A DNA stretch of 64,000 bases from Zygosaccharomyces rouxii (Eukaryota > Ascomycota > Saccharomycetes > Saccharomycetales > Saccharomycetaceae): the NCBI RefSeq assembly GCF_000026365.1, contig NC_012990.1:992001-1056000 (forward strand), given 5' to 3'. Every line of letters begins with the position of its first letter. The first letter of the stretch is position 1. Made by a program: the position numbers and the translations under genes. Below, one piece after another: positions 1-11,265 of the stretch. Under the pieces are notes generated by a model that was given only the letters and a program-made list of their open reading frames with translations, had not been told where the DNA came from and ran no database searches.

Positions 1-11
1 AGAATCTTTAG

Positions 12-33
12 ACGCGTTGCAGATGCAACGCGT
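12..33. repeat. Perfect inverted repeat carrying two MluI cell-cycle boxes
   Basis: Two 10-bp arms (ACGCGTTGCA and its exact complement) are separated by GA. Each arm starts or ends with ACGCGT, the core of the MCB element bound by MBF (Mbp1-Swi6) in yeasts. It lies about 690 bp from the FKS1 start, so it may serve the gene to the left, outside the window. Confidence 0.6.
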
Positions 34-534
34 GGGTTTCATGGGTTTCTACGGCACATTCTCAGTAACGCGAAACTCGGTCCCTCCGCACGAACATCTG
101 AATCAGGAAAGTACAGGGCCAAAGTAGCGGATCACATACGGAGAAATCTAGGAGTACAAGGACATAGTGGGGGGGGGCATACAGAAGAATACAGAGAAAG
201 CCGTAGCGGTTTGACAATTCTATTCTGGTCAGAAGGCAAAGGAGCGTTTCGCCAGAAACTCGGACAATCTGGGCCTTATATTATAATAGAAATAAATCGC
301 GACTCTTGTATCTTCGTGTTTGTCTACCCATACTCGAAACTCGAAACCCAAAACGAAAAGAATAAAAGCCCAAAGGCCCCTCGAATCATTTTTTTTTTTT
401 CTTTCTCGCATACCGTAGCCTTTTTGATTGACTTCGGATCGGATTTCAAGGCTTTAACAGATTCTCCCCTCCCTAGTGGCTCGCGTTTTTGGTCGTGTCT
501 CATCCAACTACAATTTTTTTTCTTACGCGTCACA

Positions 535-540
535 GTAATA
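535..540 (+). promoter_or_regulatory. MCB (MluI cell-cycle box) in FKS1 promoter
   Basis: ACGCGT lies 178 bp upstream of the FKS1 start codon. S. cerevisiae FKS1 is transcribed in G1/S under SBF/MBF control, so the position fits. A single 6-bp match is weak evidence on its own. Confidence 0.4.
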
Positions 541-717
541 CTAACGTCGAGATCGTAGACTGAAAGAGAATTAATAAAAGGGAAAAATAAAACAGGATCT
601 TTCATTTACACAAATTTTTGTTTCTCTAAGACATAACCTAGTCTTGGCAGGTCAATACGAAGGAAAAGTCAGAATATCTAACAAACAACCTCACATTGAC
701 TGTAAGGACGACACAAT

Positions 718-3700
718 ATGTCATACGGTCAACCGAACCACGAACAACAAGTCCCGTATGAGGATGAAATGGGTGGTTATGCTCCATATAATCAAGGTTA
801 TGCGGAGCCTATGTATGATGAGTATGGAAATCCCATTTACCCAGATGGGACTTACTATGATCCAAATGTGATGGGTGGTGATCCATATGCACAATCGTCC
901 ATTGGACCTTACGATGATCAGACTATGGATTACCAATCTGGTTATTATAATCAACCTCGCGGTCCTGCTATGGGTGAAAATTTCTCCGATTTTAGCAGTT
1001 ATGGACCACCAGGTACTCCTGGTTATGATGCTTACGGTGGTGCTGGTGCTTATACACCATCTCAGATGTCATATGGTGAACCAGGATCTTCAGGAGCTTC
1101 AACTCCAATCTATGGTACTGGCGAAGGTTACGATCCACAAGCCATTGCTATGGCACTACCAAATGAACCTTATCCTGCATGGACAGCCGATAACCAATCA
1201 CCTGTTACCATCGAACAAATCGAAGATATCTTTATCGATTTGACAAATAAATTTGGTTTCCAAAGAGACTCTATGAGAAACGTTTTTGATCAGTTCATGA
1301 CTCTGCTGGATTCCAGATCTTCAAGAATGTCACCAGAACAAGCATTATTATCAGTTCACGCCGATTATATCGGTGGTGATACTGCCAACTATAAAAAATG
1401 GTATTTTGCAGCTCAACTTGATATGGATGATGCCGTTGGTTTCAGAAACATGCAGTTGGGTAAATTATCTAGAAAGGCAAGAAGAGCAAAGAAGAAGAAT
1501 AAGAAGGCAATTCAGGAAGCTTCCTCTAATCCAGAAGAGACTGAAGCTACTTTGAACCAACTAGAAGGTGATAATTCTCTAGAAGCTGCTGACTTCAGAT
1601 GGAAGACAAGAATGAATGAGTTGCATCCATTGGAAAAAGTTCGTCAAATTGCTCTTTACTTATTATGCTGGGGTGAAGCCAATCAAGTTAGATTTACAGC
1701 TGAATGTTTGTGTTTCATCTACAAGTGTGCTTCAGACTATTTAGAATCACCATTGTGCCAACAGCGTACAGAGCCAATGCCAGAGGGTGATTACCTAAAG
1801 AGAGTCATTACACCTTTGTACCATTTCTTGAGAGATCAAGTTTATGGTATTGTCGATGGTAGATTCGTCAAACGTGAGAAAGATCATAACAAAGTTATCG
1901 GTTATGATGATGTTAACCAATTGTTCTGGTATCCTGAAGGTATCGCAAGAATTGTGTTTGAAGATGGCACTAGATTAATCGACATCCCACCTGAAGAACG
2001 CTATGGTCGTCTAGGTGATGTCGCTTGGGGTAATGTTTTCTTCAAGACTTTCAAAGAAACTCGTACCTGGTTACATTTAATTACCAATTTCAACCGTATC
2101 TGGGTTATCCATGCTACAGTCTACTGGATGTATGTTGCTTACAGTGCTCCCACTTTTTACACTCATAACTACCAACAACTGGTCGACAACCATCCTCCCC
2201 CAGCTTATAGATGGGCATCAGCAGCCCTTGGTGGTACGTTGGCAAGTTTTATTCAAATTGTTGCAACTCTGTGTGAATGGAGTTTTGTTCCTCGCTACTG
2301 GGCTGGTGCTCAACACTTGTCACGTCGTTTCTGGTTTTTGTGCTTAATCTTTGCCATCAATTTGGGTCCGATCATTTTCGTGTTTGCTTATGAAAAGGAA
2401 ACCGTTCAGAGTACTGCCGCTCATGCAGTGGCCGCTGTTATGTTCTTTGTTGCGGTGGCTACTTTCCTATTTTTCGCAGTGATGCCTCTTGGTGGGCTAT
2501 TTACTTCCTACATGAAGGGCAGAACCAGAAAATACGTTGCTTCCCAAACTTTCACTGCTTCCTTTGCACCTTTGAGAGGTATGGATATGTGGTTATCCTA
2601 TCTGGTCTGGATTACCGTTTTCGCCGCCAAGTACTCTGAATCTTACTTCTTTTTGATTCTTTCATTGAGAGATCCTATTAGAATCTTATCTACTATGAAC
2701 ATGAGATGTACTGGTGAATACTGGTGGGGTGCTACACTCTGTAGACAGCAGGGTAAAGTTGTCCTTGGTTTGATGATAGCTACAGATTTTATTCTGTTCT
2801 TCTTGGATACTTACTTGTGGTATATTTTGGTTAATGTGATCTTCTCTGTCGGTAGATCCTTCTGGTTAGGTATTTCCATTTTGACTCCATGGAGAAATAT
2901 CTTCTCTCGTCTACCAAAGAGAATCTACTCCAAGATTTTGGCTACTACTGATATGGAAATCAAGTACAAGCCTAAGGTCTTGATCTCTCAAGTGTGGAAT
3001 GCTATTGTTATTTCCATGTACAGAGAACACTTGCTAGCCATTGACCACGTTCAAAAATTGTTGTACCATCAAGTTCCATCTGAAATTGAAGGTAAGAGAA
3101 CTTTAAGAGCTCCAACTTTCTTCGTATCTCAAGATGATAACAACTTTGAAACGGAGTTTTTCCCCCGTAACTCTGAAGCTGAACGTCGTATCTCTTTCTT
3201 TGCCCAATCTTTGGCTACTCCAATCCCTGAACCATTACCTGTTGATAATATGCCAACTTTCACTGTGATGACTCCTCACTACTCTGAAAGAATTTTACTA
3301 TCTTTGAGAGAAATTATTCGTGAAGATGATCAATTCTCCAGAGTTACATTGTTAGAGTACTTGAAGCAATTGCATCCAGTGGAATGGGACTGTTTTGTCA
3401 AAGACACTAAGATTTTGGCAGAAGAGACTGCTGCTTATGAAGGTAACGATGAAGATGTGGAAAATAAGGAAGATGCCCTTAAGTCTCAAATTGATGACTT
3501 GCCCTTCTACTGTATTGGTTTCAAATCTGCTGCTCCTGAGTACACTTTACGTACACGTATTTGGGCATCTTTGAGATCTCAAACGTTGTATCGTACTGTT
3601 TCTGGTTTCATGAACTACTCTAGAGCCATTAAATTGTTGTACCGTGTGGAAAACCCTGAAATTGTTCAAATGTTTGGTGGTAATGCTGAAGGTTTAGAAA

Positions 3701-6369
3701 GAGAATTGGAGAAAATGGCAAGAAGAAAATTCAAGTTCTTGGTTTCAATGCAAAGATTGACTAAATTCAAGCCACATGAATTGGAAAATGCTGAATTCTT
3801 GTTGAGAGCCTACCCTGATTTGCAAATTGCCTACTTGGATGAAGAACCTCCTGAAAATGAAGGTGAAGAGCCAAGAATCTACTCTGCTTTGATTGATGGT
3901 CACTGTGAATTACTGGACAATGGTCGTAGAAGACCTAAGTTCAGAGTTCAATTGTCTGGTAACCCTATTCTTGGTGATGGTAAATCTGATAACCAAAACC
4001 ATGCTTTGATCTTCTACAGAGGTGAATACATCCAATTGATTGATGCTAACCAAGATAACTATTTGGAAGAATGTCTAAAGATTAGATCTGTGCTTGCCGA
4101 GTTCGAAGAATTGAATGTAGAACAAGTTAACCCATATGCCCCTGAATTGAAATACGAGGAACAGAATGCTCTACATCCTGTCGCTATCGTTGGTGCTAGA
4201 GAATATATTTTCTCTGAAAACTCTGGTGTTCTCGGTGATGTTGCAGCTGGTAAAGAACAAACTTTTGGTACATTGTTTGCACGTACTCTGGCTCAAATTG
4301 GTGGTAAGCTCCATTATGGTCACCCCGATTTTGTGAATGCTACTTACATGACTACTAGAGGTGGTGTTTCCAAGGCACAAAAGGGTTTACATTTGAACGA
4401 AGATATTTACGCCGGTATGAATGCTATTTTACGTGGTGGTCGTATCAAGCACTGTGAATATTACCAATGTGGTAAAGGTAGAGATTTAGGTTTTGGTACC
4501 ATTTTGAATTTCACAACGAAGATTGGTGCTGGTATGGGTGAACAGATGCTTTCCCGTGAGTACTACTACTTGGGTACTCAATTGCCTATTGACCGTTTCC
4601 TATCCTTTTATTTTGCTCACCCTGGTTTTCACTTGAATAACCTGTTCATTCAATTGTCATTGCAAATGTTTATGTTGACCTTAGTTAACATGCACTCTTT
4701 GGCCCATGAAGCTATCATGTGTAGCTACGACAGGAACAAGCCTATTACTGATGTTTTGTACCCAATTGGTTGCTACAACTTGTCTCCAGTTGTTGACTGG
4801 GTCAGACGTTATACTCTGTCTATTTTCATCGTTTTCTGGATTGCATTTGTTCCTATCGTCGTCCAAGAATTGGTTGAACGTGGGTTGTGGAAGGCCACTC
4901 AAAGATTCTGCCGTCACTTGTTATCTCTATCTCCAATGTTTGAAGTGTTTGCTGGTCAAATCTACTCTGCTGCTTTGCTAAGTGATATGTCTGTTGGTGG
5001 TGCTCGTTACATTTCTACTGGTCGTGGTTTTGCAACTGCACGTATTCCATTCTCCATTCTTTACTCAAGATTTGCTGGGTCTGCCATTTACATGGGCTCC
5101 AGATCCATGATCATGTTGTTATTCGGTACCATTGCCCACTGGCAAGCACCTTTGCTATGGTTCTGGGCTTCTTTGTCATCTTTGATGTTCTCTCCATTTA
5201 TATTTAACCCACACCAATTCTCATGGCAAGATTTCTTCTTGGATTACAGAGATTTCATCAGATGGTTATCCAGAGGTAACAGCAAATATCATAGAAATTC
5301 TTGGATCGGTTATGTGAGAATGTCCAGAGCTCGTATCACTGGTTTCAAACGTAAGTTAATCGGCGACGACTCTGAAAAATCTGCTGGTGATGCCGCTAGA
5401 GCTCACAGGTCTAATATCATTCTTTCTGAAATCATCCCATGTGCCATCTACAGTGCTGGTTGTTTTGTTGCCTTCACATTTATCAATGCCCAAACTGGTG
5501 TGAGAACAACTGATGATGACCGTGTGAACTCTACTTTGCGTATCATTATCTGTACTTTGGGACCAATTGTTGTAAACTTGGGTGTCCTAGCTTTCTGTGC
5601 GGGATTATCTTGTTGCTCTGGCCCATTGTTCAAGATGTGTTGTAAGAGTAGTGGTTCTGTGATGGCTGGTGTCGCACACGGTTTTGCAGTAATTATCCAC
5701 ATTGTATTCTTTATTGTCATGTGGGTTTTGGAAGGTTTCAATTTCGCTAGAATGTTGATCGGTGTTGTCACCTGTATTCAATGTCAAAGGTTGATCTTCT
5801 TATTCATGACTACTTTCATGTTGTCCCGTGAATTCAAGAACGATAGGTCTAACACTGCATTCTGGACGGGTAAATGGTATGGTATGGGATTCGGTGCTAT
5901 GGCATGGTCGCAACCATACAGAGAATTATGTGCCAAGACTGTGGAAATGTCTGAATTTGCTGCAGATTTCATTTTGGGTCACGTAATTCTATTTGTCCAT
6001 TTCCCAATTTTATTGATCCCACAGATTGATAAATTCCACTCCATCATGTTGTTCTGGTTGAAACCATCTCGTCAAATCCGCCCACCAATTTATTCTTTGA
6101 AGCAAAACCGTTTGCGTAAGCGTATGGTGAGAAAATACAGTTACTTGTACTATGGTGTTTTCATTCTATTCGCCGCATGTATCGTAGGTCCAGCTGTTGC
6201 ATCTTCCCATGTTTCTAAGACTATCGGTTCTAGTTTAACTGGTACTTTCAAGAATTTGGTTCAACCAAGAAATACATCCAATAACGATACCGGTAAGCAA
6301 ATGTCCACTTATGTGAGTCACTGGTTTACTTCTACTCCTTCTTTGAAGACGTGGTCCACCAAGAAATAA
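718..6369 (+). CDS. FKS1: 1,3-beta-glucan synthase catalytic subunit (Fks1/Gsc2)
   Basis: The 1883-residue product is the plasma-membrane glycosyltransferase (GT48) that makes cell-wall beta-1,3-glucan from UDP-glucose with the Rho1 GTPase. The length matches Fks1/Gsc2 (about 1880-1895). The N-terminus is rich in Tyr/Gly/Pro and hydrophilic. A first membrane cluster spans about residues 460-720, a central cytosolic catalytic domain lies between (with GKSDNQNHA near 1085-1095), and a second membrane cluster runs from about 1340 to the end. Both echinocandin hot spots look drug-sensitive: FLILSLRDP at about 645-653 and DWVRRYTL at 1360-1367. The ATG at 718 gives the family N-terminus. The next gene is GAS2-like, as at YLR342W-YLR343W. 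Only one copy is present here, standing for both FKS1 and GSC2. Confidence 0.98.
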   Translation: MSYGQPNHEQQVPYEDEMGGYAPYNQGYAEPMYDEYGNPIYPDGTYYDPNVMGGDPYAQSSIGPYDDQTMDYQSGYYNQPRGPAMGENFSDFSSYGPPGTPGYDAYGGAGAYTPSQMSYGEPGSSGASTPIYGTGEGYDPQAIAMALPNEPYPAWTADNQSPVTIEQIEDIFIDLTNKFGFQRDSMRNVFDQFMTLLDSRSSRMSPEQALLSVHADYIGGDTANYKKWYFAAQLDMDDAVGFRNMQLGKLSRKARRAKKKNKKAIQEASSNPEETEATLNQLEGDNSLEAADFRWKTRMNELHPLEKVRQIALYLLCWGEANQVRFTAECLCFIYKCASDYLESPLCQQRTEPMPEGDYLKRVITPLYHFLRDQVYGIVDGRFVKREKDHNKVIGYDDVNQLFWYPEGIARIVFEDGTRLIDIPPEERYGRLGDVAWGNVFFKTFKETRTWLHLITNFNRIWVIHATVYWMYVAYSAPTFYTHNYQQLVDNHPPPAYRWASAALGGTLASFIQIVATLCEWSFVPRYWAGAQHLSRRFWFLCLIFAINLGPIIFVFAYEKETVQSTAAHAVAAVMFFVAVATFLFFAVMPLGGLFTSYMKGRTRKYVASQTFTASFAPLRGMDMWLSYLVWITVFAAKYSESYFFLILSLRDPIRILSTMNMRCTGEYWWGATLCRQQGKVVLGLMIATDFILFFLDTYLWYILVNVIFSVGRSFWLGISILTPWRNIFSRLPKRIYSKILATTDMEIKYKPKVLISQVWNAIVISMYREHLLAIDHVQKLLYHQVPSEIEGKRTLRAPTFFVSQDDNNFETEFFPRNSEAERRISFFAQSLATPIPEPLPVDNMPTFTVMTPHYSERILLSLREIIREDDQFSRVTLLEYLKQLHPVEWDCFVKDTKILAEETAAYEGNDEDVENKEDALKSQIDDLPFYCIGFKSAAPEYTLRTRIWASLRSQTLYRTVSGFMNYSRAIKLLYRVENPEIVQMFGGNAEGLERELEKMARRKFKFLVSMQRLTKFKPHELENAEFLLRAYPDLQIAYLDEEPPENEGEEPRIYSALIDGHCELLDNGRRRPKFRVQLSGNPILGDGKSDNQNHALIFYRGEYIQLIDANQDNYLEECLKIRSVLAEFEELNVEQVNPYAPELKYEEQNALHPVAIVGAREYIFSENSGVLGDVAAGKEQTFGTLFARTLAQIGGKLHYGHPDFVNATYMTTRGGVSKAQKGLHLNEDIYAGMNAILRGGRIKHCEYYQCGKGRDLGFGTILNFTTKIGAGMGEQMLSREYYYLGTQLPIDRFLSFYFAHPGFHLNNLFIQLSLQMFMLTLVNMHSLAHEAIMCSYDRNKPITDVLYPIGCYNLSPVVDWVRRYTLSIFIVFWIAFVPIVVQELVERGLWKATQRFCRHLLSLSPMFEVFAGQIYSAALLSDMSVGGARYISTGRGFATARIPFSILYSRFAGSAIYMGSRSMIMLLFGTIAHWQAPLLWFWASLSSLMFSPFIFNPHQFSWQDFFLDYRDFIRWLSRGNSKYHRNSWIGYVRMSRARITGFKRKLIGDDSEKSAGDAARAHRSNIILSEIIPCAIYSAGCFVAFTFINAQTGVRTTDDDRVNSTLRIIICTLGPIVVNLGVLAFCAGLSCCSGPLFKMCCKSSGSVMAGVAHGFAVIIHIVFFIVMWVLEGFNFARMLIGVVTCIQCQRLIFLFMTTFMLSREFKNDRSNTAFWTGKWYGMGFGAMAWSQPYRELCAKTVEMSEFAADFILGHVILFVHFPILLIPQIDKFHSIMLFWLKPSRQIRPPIYSLKQNRLRKRMVRKYSYLYYGVFILFAACIVGPAVASSHVSKTIGSSLTGTFKNLVQPRNTSNNDTGKQMSTYVSHWFTSTPSLKTWSTKK

Positions 6370-6899
6370 GAACTGTTTTATTTTTTGTTACTTTATTGTC
6401 GTTTTATGTCTATTACTATTATCAATTTTAGAAACCTTTCTATACCTCTAGCGAGACGAATAAAGCTAACGTTTGCTGAGAAATACAATATGAAGGCCCC
6501 TACAAAGATTTGTTCAACAAAAGGGAATTTGATGATATACAGTTATTACTTTTTTTTTTTCTTTTCATAAAATATATATATATGCAAAGATTTATATATA
6601 TATATTTATATAAGGTACATGTATTCTAGTTGTCAACTCCATCGTCTATTCTTTAACCTTCTGGCGTAAAACTTCCTAAAATATGATTTTTGAGATCTCC
6701 CAGTCGGATTTGATGCGACGCAAGATGTCCGGCGACAGTAAATGTCCGAGCGACCCAAAAGAAATATCTTGACGACGCAAAATAGAGGGACGACGCAAAA
6801 TAAAAGAGAATAAAACATTTTATGCTTTCATATAATATTAAGTATATTCCAAACCTCGAAATAGAATAAAGCATATAGAACTATCATTTTTAAGGAACA
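6370..6899. other. FKS1-GAS2 intergenic region
   Basis: About 530 bp. It contains a T/A-rich FKS1 3' end with TATATA runs at about 6570-6615, then the GAS2 promoter with two Ndt80-type sites inside a 14-bp direct repeat. No gene is supported. Confidence 0.6.
6774..6800 (+). promoter_or_regulatory. Pair of middle sporulation elements (Ndt80 sites) upstream of GAS2
   Basis: GACGCAAAA occurs at 6774-6782 and 6792-6800. Both match the MSE consensus gNCRCAAAW exactly. They sit inside a 14-bp direct repeat (GACGACGCAAAATA at 6771-6784 and 6789-6802) about 100-125 bp before the ATG of the GAS2-like gene. S. cerevisiae GAS2 is a sporulation gene induced in the middle phase, so site and gene agree. 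Confidence 0.75.
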
Positions 6900-8600
6900 A
6901 TGAAAATGAGTTGGAGAGGCATTCTTTTTGTATTATCAAGTATCGTAAGCGCGGTAACTGCGATTTCAGCGCTGAACCGAAATTCTGTATTTGACATATA
7001 TTCTGATAGCATTGCACCAATCGAAGTCGTTGGGAGGAAATTTTACAACTCTAGAACTGGAAATCAGTTCTTTTTGAGAGGTGTTGCGTACCAACCAACG
7101 ATAGCGTCAGAATCTTGGAATCCTGAAATATTAAATTCGGAGACCAACTATATCGATCCTCTGGCAGAACCATCTCTATGCCTTAGAGATCTCCCATTCT
7201 TCGAAAAATTGGATGTAAATACATTAAGAGTGTATTCTATCGATACTAGAAAAAATCATGATGTCTGCATGGAAGCATTAGCGAACAGTGGCATTTACGT
7301 ATTGATAGATTTATCTGAGCCAAATCATTCCATCGAGAGAAATCGACCAAGTTGGGATATCTCAATTTTCGAAAGGTATACCTCTGTAGTAGATGTAATG
7401 CAAAAATATTCAAACGTTCTTGGATTCTTTGCAGGTAACGAGGTGACTAATGATGAAACGAATACGAATGCATCTCCCTTTGTAAAAGCCGCCATTAGAG
7501 ATGTAAAGCAATATATCCAAGAAAAGAGTTATAGACAGATTCCTGTTGGATATTCTTCAAGTGATGATGCCACCACTAGAGATTCTTTGGCAAAATATTT
7601 TGTCTGCGGTGGTGAAACTGCAGCTGATTTCTATGGTATTAACATGTACGAATGGTGCGGTTATTCGTCATATGCAACCAGTGGATATAGAGAACGAACT
7701 TTGGAGTTTGCCAACTATCCTATTCCTGTTTTCTTTTCAGAATTTGGTTGTAATAGTGTTAGACCAAGACCATTCACTGAAGTTAGTGCCATATTTGGGC
7801 CCAAGATGTCTCAAGTTTGGTCTGGTGGCCTAGCGTACATGTATTTTGAAGAGGAAAACGAATACGGCTTAGTAAAGATTGACGAAACCGGTTCAGTTCA
7901 TGAATTGGAAGATTTCAAATATTTACAAAATGCTTATAGAAACACTTCACCTTATGGTATCACTAAGGAAAAATATCTGCAAGATATTAGTTTCGCCATT
8001 TCCACGCAGTCTGTTGAATGTCCTAATGAAGTGTCTGCCGCAAACACTCACACACCCTGGAAAGCAAATGTGGAAATACCACCATCTCCCAATGCCAAAA
8101 TATGTCAATGTTTGGAGCAAGTCTTACCATGTCTTGTATCACCATTGAATGGTTGGAATTTTCAAGATCATTTTGATTATGCATGTAGTCAAGTGGATTG
8201 TTCAGATATTACCACTGATGGCGAAAAGGGAATTTACGGTGAATTTTCATACTGCTTGCCTGAACAAAAATTATCATTAGAGATCAGTAAAATGTACCAT
8301 ATGAGAAACCACCCCACTGGAGTTTGTCCCATGAGCAGCAATAACGTCTATTATAATGCGCAGAGTATGAATATAACTGACCCCATGTGTATTGAAGTTT
8401 CCCACAGATTGCAGGAATTACAAAAGGCGGCAGACAGTAGAAAGACACCAGCAGTAAAAAAATTAGTTAAACCCAAAATGAAAAATGCCAGTCATACTAA
8501 ACTTTTATTAGATACAGACTCTGGTTCTTCGGTAAAGTTTAAATATTCAGGATATGCAATTCTACTCATCTCCATTATATTTGCCACTATGGTCTTTTAG
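6900..8600 (+). CDS. GAS2: GPI-anchored 1,3-beta-glucanosyltransferase (Gas2-like)
   Basis: The 566-residue GH72 enzyme cuts and re-joins beta-1,3-glucan chains at the cell surface. In S. cerevisiae Gas2 acts in spore-wall assembly. Residues 1-25 form a signal peptide. The GH72 domain carries the two catalytic glutamates in GNEVTND (about residue 180) and SEFGCN (about 281). A Cys-rich CBM43/X8 module follows from about 390 (CQCLEQVLPC and others). The C-terminus is a hydrophobic tail after a Ser/Gly stretch, typical of a GPI signal. Position next to FKS1 (YLR342W-YLR343W) and the sporulation-type promoter support Gas2 over Gas1, Gas3 or Gas5. Confidence 0.93.
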   Translation: MKMSWRGILFVLSSIVSAVTAISALNRNSVFDIYSDSIAPIEVVGRKFYNSRTGNQFFLRGVAYQPTIASESWNPEILNSETNYIDPLAEPSLCLRDLPFFEKLDVNTLRVYSIDTRKNHDVCMEALANSGIYVLIDLSEPNHSIERNRPSWDISIFERYTSVVDVMQKYSNVLGFFAGNEVTNDETNTNASPFVKAAIRDVKQYIQEKSYRQIPVGYSSSDDATTRDSLAKYFVCGGETAADFYGINMYEWCGYSSYATSGYRERTLEFANYPIPVFFSEFGCNSVRPRPFTEVSAIFGPKMSQVWSGGLAYMYFEEENEYGLVKIDETGSVHELEDFKYLQNAYRNTSPYGITKEKYLQDISFAISTQSVECPNEVSAANTHTPWKANVEIPPSPNAKICQCLEQVLPCLVSPLNGWNFQDHFDYACSQVDCSDITTDGEKGIYGEFSYCLPEQKLSLEISKMYHMRNHPTGVCPMSSNNVYYNAQSMNITDPMCIEVSHRLQELQKAADSRKTPAVKKLVKPKMKNASHTKLLLDTDSGSSVKFKYSGYAILLISIIFATMVF

Positions 8601-8663
8601 AAAAAACAAAACAAACAATGCAACAATAATTCTTTTCATTCTTTCTTTATAATAAATAAGTTC

Positions 8664-9389
8664 TCAATCTCTCTTTGGACCCCAATGAACACCTAAAAAT
8701 CCGCTTGGCCTCACAATTGTGTTCAATTTAGGCTTAATCAAATAATGACGCTTTTCACCCGGTACATCGATGTACAAACTGATGATATCTGGTTGATAGT
8801 GCTCGTCAGAATCAACGGCTTCCACATGAACTAAACCTCTCCTCTTCTTGGATTCAACGTTGAACCTCATGGAATAATGAAATCTACCTGATTTATCCAA
8901 TTTCTTCTGTGAGGTGGCGGGTCTATTTCTTGTCCATTTATCACTTGCAAAAACTTCACCATATGCCTTTAATCTTTCCTTGCTATCACCATCATCATCA
9001 CACTGTAATAAAGACCTTGAAGATTCATCTTTTTCCACAAGAGAAACCGAACGGTTAAACATTCTAGTATCACCAGAAGGTGAGAATAGTTCAGATGTGA
9101 TTAAATAAATGACGATCGCCGATAATCCAACAGCACCAACGACTAAGGTTCCTGAAACTGTAAAAGTGGTAAATGATTTAATTCTTGGCCAAATTCCAAT
9201 TTTATTCTTTTTCTTATTATTCTGTTGATCATTACTACTACCATTTTCAGCATATGAATTGAATGTAGAATAATGCTTGATTTTTGGTAGTGATGGAGCT
9301 GTTCTCAATACCCGTGGTTTAAGAAGAGATGATGTAATCTCATTTGGCCTAAAAGCCATTGGCAGTCGTTTAGCATATAGATTTAACAT
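8664..9389 (-). CDS. TIM21: Mitochondrial inner-membrane import protein Tim21
   Basis: The 241-residue protein links the TOM complex to TIM23 and to respiratory supercomplexes. The N-terminal 60 residues are basic and Ser/Thr rich, as in a mitochondrial presequence. One membrane segment is at about 80-98 (VGAVGLSAIVIYLI), followed by FSPSGDTRMFNRSV and the intermembrane-space domain ending GFLGVHWGPKRD. I chose the ATG at 9389; the frame runs 22 codons further upstream, but only with non-ATG starts. S. cerevisiae Tim21 (YGR033C) is 239 residues and also sits beside the FKS paralogue GSC2. It converges with GAS2. Confidence 0.96.
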   Translation of the reverse strand: MLNLYAKRLPMAFRPNEITSSLLKPRVLRTAPSLPKIKHYSTFNSYAENGSSNDQQNNKKKNKIGIWPRIKSFTTFTVSGTLVVGAVGLSAIVIYLITSELFSPSGDTRMFNRSVSLVEKDESSRSLLQCDDDGDSKERLKAYGEVFASDKWTRNRPATSQKKLDKSGRFHYSMRFNVESKKRRGLVHVEAVDSDEHYQPDIISLYIDVPGEKRHYLIKPKLNTIVRPSGFLGVHWGPKRD

Positions 9390-9751
9390 TGTGGTATGGC
9401 TAACTATTATGAGTTTCTTAAGAATATGAACAGATACGGAATTGAGGATTCTCAACCTTCACTAGTAGGGGACTAAATGATTTGTAGTAGTGAATTAAAG
9501 GATCATTCGGTATAAATTTTTACATGATAGAAAAGACAAAATAATGACAAAAAAAAGAAACGTGGACAACGGTGTCATGGTCTTAACATGGACTGTAATC
9601 TAATGTAGGTTAGAGCACAGCTGGATACTAACTGTGCTTAGCAGACTAATCAATCCAAGTGTTCCTTATTTAACAGGTAATGAGATATTCTCTTCTCATA
9701 TGCCATCGCATGAATAGGGCCAAGTCTCCTTCCTTCGGAGTAGAGGAGTGC
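9390..9751. other. TIM21 promoter and tRNA-Arg 5' flank
   Basis: About 360 bp between TIM21 (reading left) and the tRNA (reading right). A-rich near 9536-9556. No further gene or motif that I can support. Confidence 0.5.
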
Positions 9752-9823
9752 GCCCCCTTAGTGCAATGGTTAGCATACATTTTTCCGGTGGATGTGATCC
9801 GGGTTCGAGTCCCGGGGGGGGCT
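9752..9823 (+). tRNA. tR(CCG): tRNA-Arg (anticodon CCG)
   Basis: The sequence folds as a full cloverleaf. The acceptor GCCCCCT pairs with GGGGGGC. The D stem is GTGC/GCAT, the anticodon stem CATTT/GGATG with loop TTCCGGT (anticodon CCG), and the T stem CCGGG/CCCGG with loop TTCGAGT. The discriminator base is T at 9823. There is no intron. A T run at about 9840-9846 downstream serves as the Pol III terminator. S. cerevisiae has its single tR(CCG) gene on chromosome XII, the chromosome carrying the FKS1-RPL26A block. Confidence 0.93.
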
Positions 9824-10536
9824 TAAGGCTTCGGCCAAATTTTTTACATCCATGGACCTATAACATCTTCGATGTTAGCTATGTTGCTGAAGTTTGTATC
9901 AAACTGTATGATCCATTACAAGTCCTTTGGCATTCAATTCAAGTGTCAGCATAAAATCATTTTTCTTGCCTCTTATGAAGTTAATTAACTTCAATGGAAA
10001 ACGATTAACTTAAATAATTTCCTAAGATTTTAATGAGCTGTGCAACCTCATGCCAATTCATCAAGACCATTTAATATTGTAATATTGGTCACTCTAGCAC
10101 CTTTAATTATTTCATTGCTCAAGTCAAGCCGATGAAGTTTCATATGACTGTTTCTGATTTTCGGTTCATCTAACGCCCGTACATCTGCTGATTCTAAGAA
10201 AAAAATATTTTTCTCGAATCTTTTCAAACTGCGTCGGTCAACCAAAGCGCGTGGTCGCGTAGTAAGAGGCTAGGCAGAGATGCAGTAAGGTATGACCCTC
10301 TGACTATCCGCCTAGACTCTGCCTATACTATGTACAGTCTCCCTATGGACTCCACCTAGCCGTTCACGTCTCCTTCCAATCTTCGGTCTGGATCCTCGGA
10401 GTGTCCCGCCTAGCCTCATACCTTCAACCGTCCCACGCAACATCCGGACTCAATCATCACTTTACTCTAGTGAAATTTCAAACCCTATCATCAGCGTACA
10501 GTCAATAGTGGCACCAATAGGACAAGGACAAGCATA
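9824..10536. other. RPL26 promoter region
   Basis: About 710 bp. The part from 10240 to 10500 is GC-richer than the surroundings and has many short inverted words (GAGGCTAGGC and GCCTAGCCTC; AGGCAGAG and CTCTGCCT). It holds two ribosomal-protein promoter motifs and a Rap1-like word (ACGCCCGTACATCT, 10173-10186). No gene is supported. Confidence 0.5.
10271..10325. promoter_or_regulatory. Two IFHL (TCTGCCTA) ribosomal-protein promoter motifs
   Basis: TAGGCAGA at 10271-10278 and its exact complement TCTGCCTA at 10318-10325 lie about 210-265 bp upstream of the RPL26 start. TCTGCCTA is the motif associated with Fhl1/Ifh1-bound ribosomal-protein promoters in yeasts. The same word occurs upstream of RPL21 in this window. 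Confidence 0.6.
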
Positions 10537-10995
10537 ATGGCTAAGCAATCTCTAGGTATGTGGTTATAGAAATGATGTGGGATGTTATTATCGATATTTG
10601 AATTTCTTTACTAACAGGAATTTTTAATAGACGTTTCTTTCGACAGAAGCAAGGCCAGAAAGGCTCACTTCTCTGCACCATCCTCTGAAAGACGTGTGCT
10701 TCTATCTGCTCCTCTATCTAAGGAATTGAGAGCTCAATACGGTGTCAGAGCTTTGCCAATCAGAAGAGAGGACGAAGTTCAAGTTACTCGTGGTTCCAAG
10801 AAGGGCCAAGAAGGTAAGGTTTCTAGCGTCTACAGATTGAAATTTGCCGTCCAAGTTGACAAGGTCACTAAGGAAAAGGCTAACGGTGCCTCTGTCCCAT
10901 TGAACCTACACCCATCTAAGGTTGTTATCACTAAATTACACTTGGACAAGGACAGAAAGGCTTTGATCCAGAGAAGAGGTGGTAAGTTGGAATAA
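10537..10995 (+). CDS. RPL26: 60S ribosomal protein L26 (uL24), one intron
   Basis: Exon 1 is 10537-10555 (MAKQSL plus one base of codon 7) and exon 2 is 10631-10995, giving 127 residues, the same as S. cerevisiae Rpl26a/b. The junction restores GAC (Asp). The body carries the KOW motif ([18 protein letters not shown]) and ends [13 protein letters not shown]. The protein binds 25S rRNA near the exit tunnel. Downstream comes YLR345W, as in the RPL26A region. Codon use is strongly biased, as expected for a highly expressed gene. Confidence 0.97.
10556..10630 (+). other. RPL26 intron
   Basis: A 75-bp intron with donor GTATGT, branch point TACTAAC at 10609-10615 and acceptor TAG at 10628-10630. 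It falls after the first 19 coding bases, where I recall the S. cerevisiae RPL26A/B introns to be. Confidence 0.95.
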
Positions 10996-11265
10996 GCTCA
11001 TCTCATTGATCTGTATAATTGCTTTCTAATATAAATTAAAAACATTGTCAAGAATAGAATAGATTGAGACGAAACTCATTGTAGTGTGTGTTTTGTTGTT
11101 TTATACGTTCTTACTTGTACGAACTCTGGGGTAATATTAATCTTCCGGTGTGTATAGAATGTCGATTTATTAAATCCGGGGTTGAACCCGTAAGGAGAAC
11201 TACAGCATAAAAGTCTCGAGAAAGATAGCTACTACATATATAATATAATTCAAGATCCAGAGGAG

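Larger units (their letters stand above)
1..717. other. Intergenic region upstream of FKS1
   Basis: No convincing gene is seen. The stretch holds an MluI-box palindrome at 12-33, an eight-G run near 171-178, repeated ACTCGAAAC words near 331-347, T-rich tracts, and one more ACGCGT box at 535-540. It is most simply read as the FKS1 promoter and 5' leader plus the flank of a neighbour outside the window. Short open frames here start at non-ATG codons or are low complexity. Confidence 0.6.

Noticed and set aside
6633..6874. Minus-strand frames in the GAS2 promoter
   Set aside because: Low-complexity Phe/Leu/Cys composition and overlap with the Ndt80 sites; not coding.
9390..9455. Longer TIM21 start
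   Set aside because: Only non-ATG starts; ATG at 9389 gives the expected 241 residues and a presequence-like N-terminus.
10048..10245. 65-codon minus-strand frame between tRNA-Arg and RPL26
   Set aside because: No family resemblance; includes the Rap1-like site and lies in the promoter region.
11188..11216. CCGGGGTTGAACCCG word resembling a tRNA T arm
   Set aside because: Only a small hairpin; surrounding sequence does not fold as a tRNA.
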